Both the position numbers and the translations under genes were made by a program. Positions 59,090 to 64,000 of a stretch of DNA of 64,000 bases are shown here, in pieces. Numbering within the stretch: the first letter of the stretch is position 1; each line of letters begins with the position of its first letter. The notes beneath the pieces are model-generated. The model made no database searches. It had not been told where the DNA came from and was given only the letters and a program-made list of their open reading frames with translations. Source of the DNA: Eublepharis macularius (lineage: Eukaryota; Chordata; Lepidosauria; Squamata; Eublepharidae); assembly GCF_028583425.1 (NCBI RefSeq), contig NC_072790.1, positions 155,180,397-155,244,396 on the forward strand, read 5' to 3'.

Positions 59090-59490
59090 AGGGGAGGATG
59101 GGGGGAGGGTAGGGAGAAGCATATCGGCATCACACCAGCTTGCCATGTCATTTCCAGTGAAAACCGGAAGTGATGTTGGATGTTGGATGTTGGATGTTGG
59201 ATTCACCAAAAATCTATGGTTAAACCTTAGTGGTTTGGTCTAATCCTGCATTGTGTTAGCCATGACACCACTTCCAGGAAAAACCAGAATGATGTCAAGT
59301 TGTTCTAGGAATTACTGGAAACTCTATAGTAAAATCATAGAGTTTCTAGTGATTCCTACAGTGACATGACATCACTTCTGAGCTTCCCCCCACATGCTAT
59401 GCAATGTGTTTTTAAAAAGTTCTCCTGCTACCACTCAAAGCAGTGATGAGCAATAAAGGTTGCCAGCAGGACATTTCCTGCAACCGTATA
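59090..59490. repeat. Interspersed repeat related to 3964-4240, with a GTTGGAT microsatellite
   Basis: It shares with 3964-4240 the AGTGACATGACATCAC-like segment, TTTTTAAAAA, CTACCACTCAAAGCAG and GTTGCCAGCAGGA, in the same order. A run of about four GATGTTG units at 59172-59200 is a local expansion. Confidence 0.6.
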
Positions 59491-59898
59491 TTTGGGCCAG
59501 AAAAAAAACCTGGAAACCAGTGTAGCAGTTACAACACACAGGAACTTGTGTGTGAACAGAAGAACATTCAAATTCAAAAAATAAAGCATATAGGCTTATT
59601 TTCCATGACAGCAGTACTCAGAAGCATCTTCTGCCTTATAGGGACCAATGTCTACTAGACAAATGTGCCATTTACCATGTACAGTGTTTGTGTTTTATGT
59701 ACTTAAAAGCAAACCTGATTTATACCAATTTCATTTTCAGTTCCAGTACAAAGCTTTGAATCTTTTATTTTAACATCTCTTTGGCATGCAAGAGTTGGGT
59801 TGCTGGAATTTGCCTGTCTAGAAATCTCTACATGAATGGAAACTGACATTTCTCTCAGCAAAGTAATGCAAAAGAGTAGATTTCTAGCATTCACCAAC

Positions 59899-60038
59899 CT
59901 TGTTTCATTATGGTCTCTGACTATAGGCAGGTACTCCATAATAGCTACATACACAAACTGCTGGGCATCATCAATAACACTGTAGATAGCATCAATATCC
60001 AAGACTCTGTCCTTAGGGCACAGAAGCTTGGGAGAAAT
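59899..60038 (-). CDS. PLD5: PLD5 exon, first PLD5-coding exon seen in the window
   Basis: A 140-bp exon with acceptor TTTGCAG and donor AG/GTTGGT. It encodes I-S-P-K-L-L-C-P-K-D, then D-I-D-A-I-Y-S-V-I-D-D-A-Q-Q-F-V-Y-V-A-I-M-E-Y-L-P, the PLD5 type sequence of the second PLD half. The reading frame continues into the next exon as E-T-R-Y-W-P. Upstream exons, with the N-terminal membrane anchor and the first HKD-like motif, were not found up to 64000 and must lie further right, as expected for the very long introns of this gene in vertebrates. Confidence 0.93.
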
Positions 60039-60229
60039 CTGCAAAGGTATTTAAAAAGTTATCCTAAAGATATGATTTGCTTTTTTGTCATCTTTCAGTG
60101 TAGAATAAATTAAAAGAAGTATTAAACACCCAAACCTATGAAGAAAGTTAGGTTGAGGAATTTATTTTACACTGCTTCACAGGATTCAAGGCAAACTTTG
60201 CAGAGAAGAGTTGAGTGCAACCATTGCTA

Positions 60230-60520
60230 TATCCATTTCTACTTCCATTTCTACTTCCCCTCTGCATATCCCAACTAATCCAATCATGCCTGCTATTGTC
60301 ATTCACCAACCATTATCATTTACCTGCTATTGTCATTCAGCATCTGAAATCACTCCTCTCCAAGATATGAGGACAGATGGACTCACATTGTAGCTGTATC
60401 TGAAGAAGTGAGCTATGATGACTCATGAAAGCTCATACCCTACCACAAATTTTGCTAGTCTTATAGGTGCTACTGGATTCTTTCTCTTTTCTACTGCTAC
60501 ATCTATTTCTGTAATGCAAA
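60230..60520 (+). mobile_element. Penelope-like 3' tail, solitary
   Basis: Same family as 36470-36695 and the arms at 45606-45812: GTATCTGAAGAAGTGAGC, ACTCATGAAAGCTCATACCC, TAGTCTTATAGGTGCTACTG, TTTCTCTTTTCTACTGCTAC. It lies in the PLD5 intron upstream of the exon at 60038. No protein part. Confidence 0.7.
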
Positions 60521-61285
60521 AACTAGTTGACTTACCAAATGAGTACACATTTCTAATGAAATGAGACCTCTATAAAGAGTCAAAATCTGTACACATTTTT
60601 AAAAGCGCTCACCTCTTTGATTTCCTGGCATTTCTATATAAAAAGCTATTTTAATTATACCATTGTCAAGTCCATCATTCTCAAATTAGTTCTCATGTAC
60701 TAAAAAGCAAAAGTGCATAGACATGTTCTACAAGATAATCAGTTACTGCTAAAAACTGCTGCTCTTTATGAAACATTCAAGTCCATATGTGGTTAGGCAC
60801 GTAGGCACTGGTTAGGCACGTAGTAAGTCATCCCTTCACTATTGAGTATTTCCTTTTTCTTTCCAAGCTCTATTCCCTTTCCTTTCCCACATGACTGCAA
60901 AAATTATACCAAATTTGTTATGCAGCATGTAGATGAGATGCAATGATAAATAATTCAAATACAATAAATAACATCAGTTAAGTCATTAATACCTGAAGGC
61001 AGGCAACAGCATCCAAGACCTAACATAGAAAGTGCATGTTCTTTTGTGTTAATCTGCCATTCAAACGTAAGAGTTTTCTGTTGCTTAGCAACTAAACTAC
61101 AATACTTGCTAAAAGAAGACACCAAGATCATGTGGACATAACAAACAAGAAAGGGGTACCCAAGATAGTAAGTTTCCTAGTCTGAACAGACTTTGACATG
61201 ATACTGTAGACATAATGATTCTAAACCAGGAGTGGAGAGGTGGGGCAAACCTTCTCTAGTGCTTCTGGCTGCGATCTTAATTTCA
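60521..61285. other. PLD5 intronic DNA, nothing recognised
   Basis: AT-rich. GGTTAGGCACGTAG is tandemly repeated at 60792 and 60811. Confidence 0.5.
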
Positions 61286-61800
61286 TTTCATTTCATTCAT
61301 TTATTAAACTTCTAGTCCGCTCTCCTCATAAGTGGGCTCAGGATAGGTTACAACAATTTCAAAACATATTAAAATCACAATCAGAACAACAGCATCAGTT
61401 ATCATAAAAAAAGTTCCAAAACAATGACTTAGTGCAGCCCACCCCTGCCAGTAGTGCATGGGGAGATGAAGCCATCATTTCTGCCCCCACTACAACTCAT
61501 ATGAGGGGCCAAGATACTGTACCACCTCCCTGATAAGAGATCAGCAGGGAGGCTCCCAGATGGATACAGGACTGGCTTCAACTCATATGCCTGGTGGAAC
61601 AACTCGGTCTTGCAGGCCTGCCAAAAGGATAAAAGATCTTGTCAGGCCCATGTGTCAACCAATAGAGAGTTCCACCAGGTTGGAGCCAGGACCAAAAAGG
61701 CCCTGGCTCTGGTTGAGGCCAGTCTAGCCTCCCTGGGGACAGGGGCCACCAGTAAATGTTTGCCAGGTGATCTAAGCACTCTCCAGGGTACATATATAAC
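61286..61800 (-). mobile_element. CR1/L2-group LINE 3' end, minus strand
   Basis: It matches the 3' part of the copy at 53505-54050: TCATTTATTAAACTTCTAGT at the tail, TATGCCTGGTGGAACAACTC, AGAGTTCCACCAGGTTGGAG, CCTCCCTGGGGACAGGGGCC. It is 5'-truncated near 61797. Confidence 0.8.
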
Positions 61801-62701
61801 AGAAAATCAATTTTTATTAATATATTAGTTATTTCTTTTGAACCAGAATATTCTGGAAGCAAAAGGGATGCATATTCCATTAAGATCAGTAGCTATGATC
61901 CAGCTGTGACTAGGTCTCACAGAAAGCAATGGGACTTGGATTAGTTGTGCCATTGATTTCAATGGCAATTTTTAGCTAGATTGAAGCCCACAAATCTTAC
62001 TGAAAAGCAAAGATACTATCCATTGGAGATTTACCAGTCTCTCAAAGTGAATTCAGTGACAGTGATCTGCTCATTCTTTAGTTCAAACTCTGTTCATACA
62101 AAATATGCACGTTATACAAAACTGAATTGGCCAGACTCAGGACATTTGAGGATGGTTCAGGGCAGCAAATATAGTCTTATTCTTGGTCCAGGTTTTCTGG
62201 TTGTATTTTGATTTAATTGTTGAATACTTTTATTGTTTTAACTCTGCTTGTTGAGTAGTACTCTATTACTACTCTTTAGTTAGAAACTTTGAGCCATATG
62301 CACAGAGCATTGGTCTTGTGATCTCTGACAGCTGTTAACCGGGATGGTAGCTTTTAGGTTGGAAGATCTTTGTGCTGGGCAGCACATGCACTTGCCATTG
62401 TTACACACAAAGGCTGCTAGACTGGGATCAATGGTAACTTTTTAATAGAATATTTGATATGTTTCTAACGTTGGTATGTTGTTGTAAAAAAACTACGCTT
62501 CTCATCAGATATATGAAAATGAAGTTTGGTCTTTTTAAAGTATGACATTTTTTTAAAAGTGTAAGGCTGGCTTGCCTAATGAATTTTACTTATGATTATC
62601 AGATTTTACATTATACATGTAAATATAGTTGTAATTACAAATGTAGAAAGCACTCTTGTCCACCACTGCAATCTAGCTATCCAAGGTCAGTGATGAATCT
62701 A
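61801..62701. other. Nothing firmly recognised; short dispersed repeat near 61900
   Basis: AAAGCAATGGGACTTGGATT and GATTTCAATGGCAATTTT near 61925-61970 belong to the same small dispersed repeat type as 44066. The rest is AT-rich intronic DNA. Confidence 0.45.
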
Positions 62702-62831
62702 AGGGTCTCACCACACGAGACAAAATACACTCAAATTTCACGGGTAATTTGAGTGAATTTTGTAATTCGAGTGTATTTGAGTGTAATTTGACTTTAATTC
62801 AAGTGTATTTTGTCTCATGTGGTTTGACCCT
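62702..62831. mobile_element. Palindromic MITE, 130 bp
   Basis: AGGGTCTCACCACACGAGAC at the left and GTCTCATGTGGTTTGACCCT at the right are inverted repeats, extending through AAAATACACT for about 33 bp. The centre is made of further GAGTGTATTT / AATTTGAGTG words in both orientations. No ORF. The target duplication is not clear. Confidence 0.8.
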
Positions 62832-63600
62832 AAGATCACCTCAATTGTCTGAGGACCAGAGAGGATCTTTCATCAATAACAGGCATCTCAATTCCTTCCA
62901 AGTCAGAAGGCCTGGCATTATTATTTCAGCCATGCCTGGATTAAGCTTTATCTTTTTTAGCCACATCCATTCCGCAACCATGGTTAGACACTTGGAGAGC
63001 ACTGATATTGCTAGACTCAGGCTCAGATGAATTGGGGGGCAGTGGGGAGAATCTGCGTCATCAACGTGCTGTGACATCAAACACAATGTTTCCATAAGTT
63101 CTCACCCAGTGTCCTTATGTACATACTAAACAGATATAATCATGGAACGGCACCCTACAGAGTCCCACAGGAAACATCACAAAATGGTGAGCAATTCTCT
63201 ATCACCAGCTGTTTTCTAGGATATCCCTATTAAGAATGAGCAGAAACATTTAGAAGCAGATGCCTAAATATATGTAAAATTAACACAATAGTATCATCAA
63301 CATCTGCCATTCTTATTTTCATCCTACCATTCTTCCATGGAGCTCACAGGCTGTACATGAGTTTTCTCACTTAATTTTATCCTCACAACACTTTGTATGG
63401 TAGGCTAGGCCAAGGGACAGTGACTGGTACAAGGTTGTCCAATGATTTTTGGGGGTAAAGTAAGGGTTTGAATATTGACTCCTTAAATACTCTAACTATT
63501 ACAGCTTTTGACAAACTGTATCAAAGGCATCAGAAAAATCCAACTGGATTAATAGGGAACAGTTTTTCCTTTATATTTCTAGGTGAGGATCATCAATCAA
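62832..63600 (-). mobile_element. Old CR1/L2-group LINE remnant, minus strand
   Basis: The minus-strand frame 63095-62841 contains W-L-K-K-I-K-L-N-P-G-M-A-E, a decayed form of the L-K-L-N-P-x-K-T-E motif at 54550. Further right, TGTACATACTAAACAGATAT and CACCCTACAGAGTCCCACAG match the 54715-54765 part of the LINE, in the right order, and AACTGTATCAAAGGCATCAG near 63514 continues it. Confidence 0.65.
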
Positions 63601-64000
63601 TGCCACAAGCAGAGAATCAGTGCCATAACCAAGCCAAACCCCATATTCCTAGAGTCATCAATAATCCTAATAATTTGATCACCAACCATCATGTAAGTGT
63701 ATATAAAGTAAGGAACAGAGATTTAGAAGATATTTACTTCCAAAATTGGTTTATAAATTTCTTTTCATATTATGGTTTCTCTTGGTAACTTTTGGCAAAG
63801 TTTCAAAACTTTGGTTGCTTTTGGAAAAGTTCCAGTTCAGTTCCATTTATTACATTAGTCGCCAGTAAAACACTCTCCTCCCAAACAAAAAACAAACAAA
63901 CAAACATTTTACTGATGTAAAATTATTTTAGTTTCAATGGAACTTGCTTTCAAGTAGGTAGTGTGGTATAAGCCTGACATAATAGTCAGCAAAATGCATG
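63601..64000. other. Nothing recognised
   Basis: AT-rich DNA with a short (AAAC)n run at about 63888-63906. Confidence 0.5.

Larger units (their letters stand above)
53278..59898 (-). other. PLD5: PLD5 intron (6621 bp), rich in mobile elements
   Basis: Donor AG/GTTGGT at 59898 and acceptor TCTCTCCATAG at 53278. It contains an L2-type LINE (53505-55770), a foldback MITE (56280-56628), an internally deleted LINE (57260-58760) and a repeat at 59090-59490. The donor GTTGGT is weaker than GTAAGT; a nearby GTGAAT would shift the frame, so I prefer the former. Confidence 0.85.

Noticed and set aside
60040-64000. Search for the next upstream PLD5 exon
   Set aside because: No minus-strand frame with the family's sequence and splice sites was found by eye; a short diverged exon could still have been missed.

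Overview
This is a piece of a vertebrate nuclear genome, almost certainly from a squamate reptile (lizard or gecko type). The reasons are a spliced vertebrate gene, several kinds of tRNA-derived SINE, CR1/L2-group LINEs, Penelope-like elements carrying GIY-YIG, short hAT-type DNA transposons, and AT-rich introns. The species cannot be named from the sequence. There are no operons, no CRISPR array and no credible tRNA or rRNA gene. Most open reading frames are chance ORFs or remains of mobile elements.

The one host gene I can support is on the minus strand between 60038 and 47442. It is the last four coding exons of PLD5, a catalytically dead member of the phospholipase D family. The exons join in phase with consensus splice sites and give 218 residues up to a stop codon. 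The rest of the gene must lie beyond the right edge of the window. Its three introns hold a 2.2-kb L2-group LINE, an internally deleted LINE, a foldback MITE and a hAT-type fragment.

Layout. 1-2060: 131-bp and 169-bp tandem repeats and the end of a hAT-like element. 2100-3690: a second hAT-like copy, then an L2-group LINE fragment. 3690-21300: quiet DNA with SINEs, short interspersed repeats, a possible LTR and a GC-rich island. 21340-25813: a 5'-truncated LINE with a 16-bp target duplication, carrying inside it a complete L1-like unit that has ORF1 but no ORF2 and its own 15-bp duplication. 27250-33740: a minus-strand LINE tail, then AT-rich DNA holding a nearly full-length Penelope-like element joined head to head to a partial inverted copy, with one 10-bp target duplication around the pair. 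35180-38400: L2 and Penelope tails, a complete 771-bp non-autonomous hAT with an 8-bp target duplication, and a GA microsatellite. 38400-47440: mostly unremarkable, with a SINE, an L2 tail and a small Penelope-tail foldback with a 14-bp duplication. 47440-60040: PLD5 exons and introns, with a separate LINE tail at 50320-51270. 60040-64000: a Penelope tail, two L2 remnants and a short palindromic MITE.

The parts most worth following up are the ORF1-only L1-like element nested in another LINE, the recurring inverted-tail structure of Penelope-like insertions at two different sizes, and the LINE in the PLD5 intron that seems to keep ORF1 and the ORF2 tail but to have lost the reverse transcriptase. 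Transposon family names rest on motifs recognised by eye, not on database searches.
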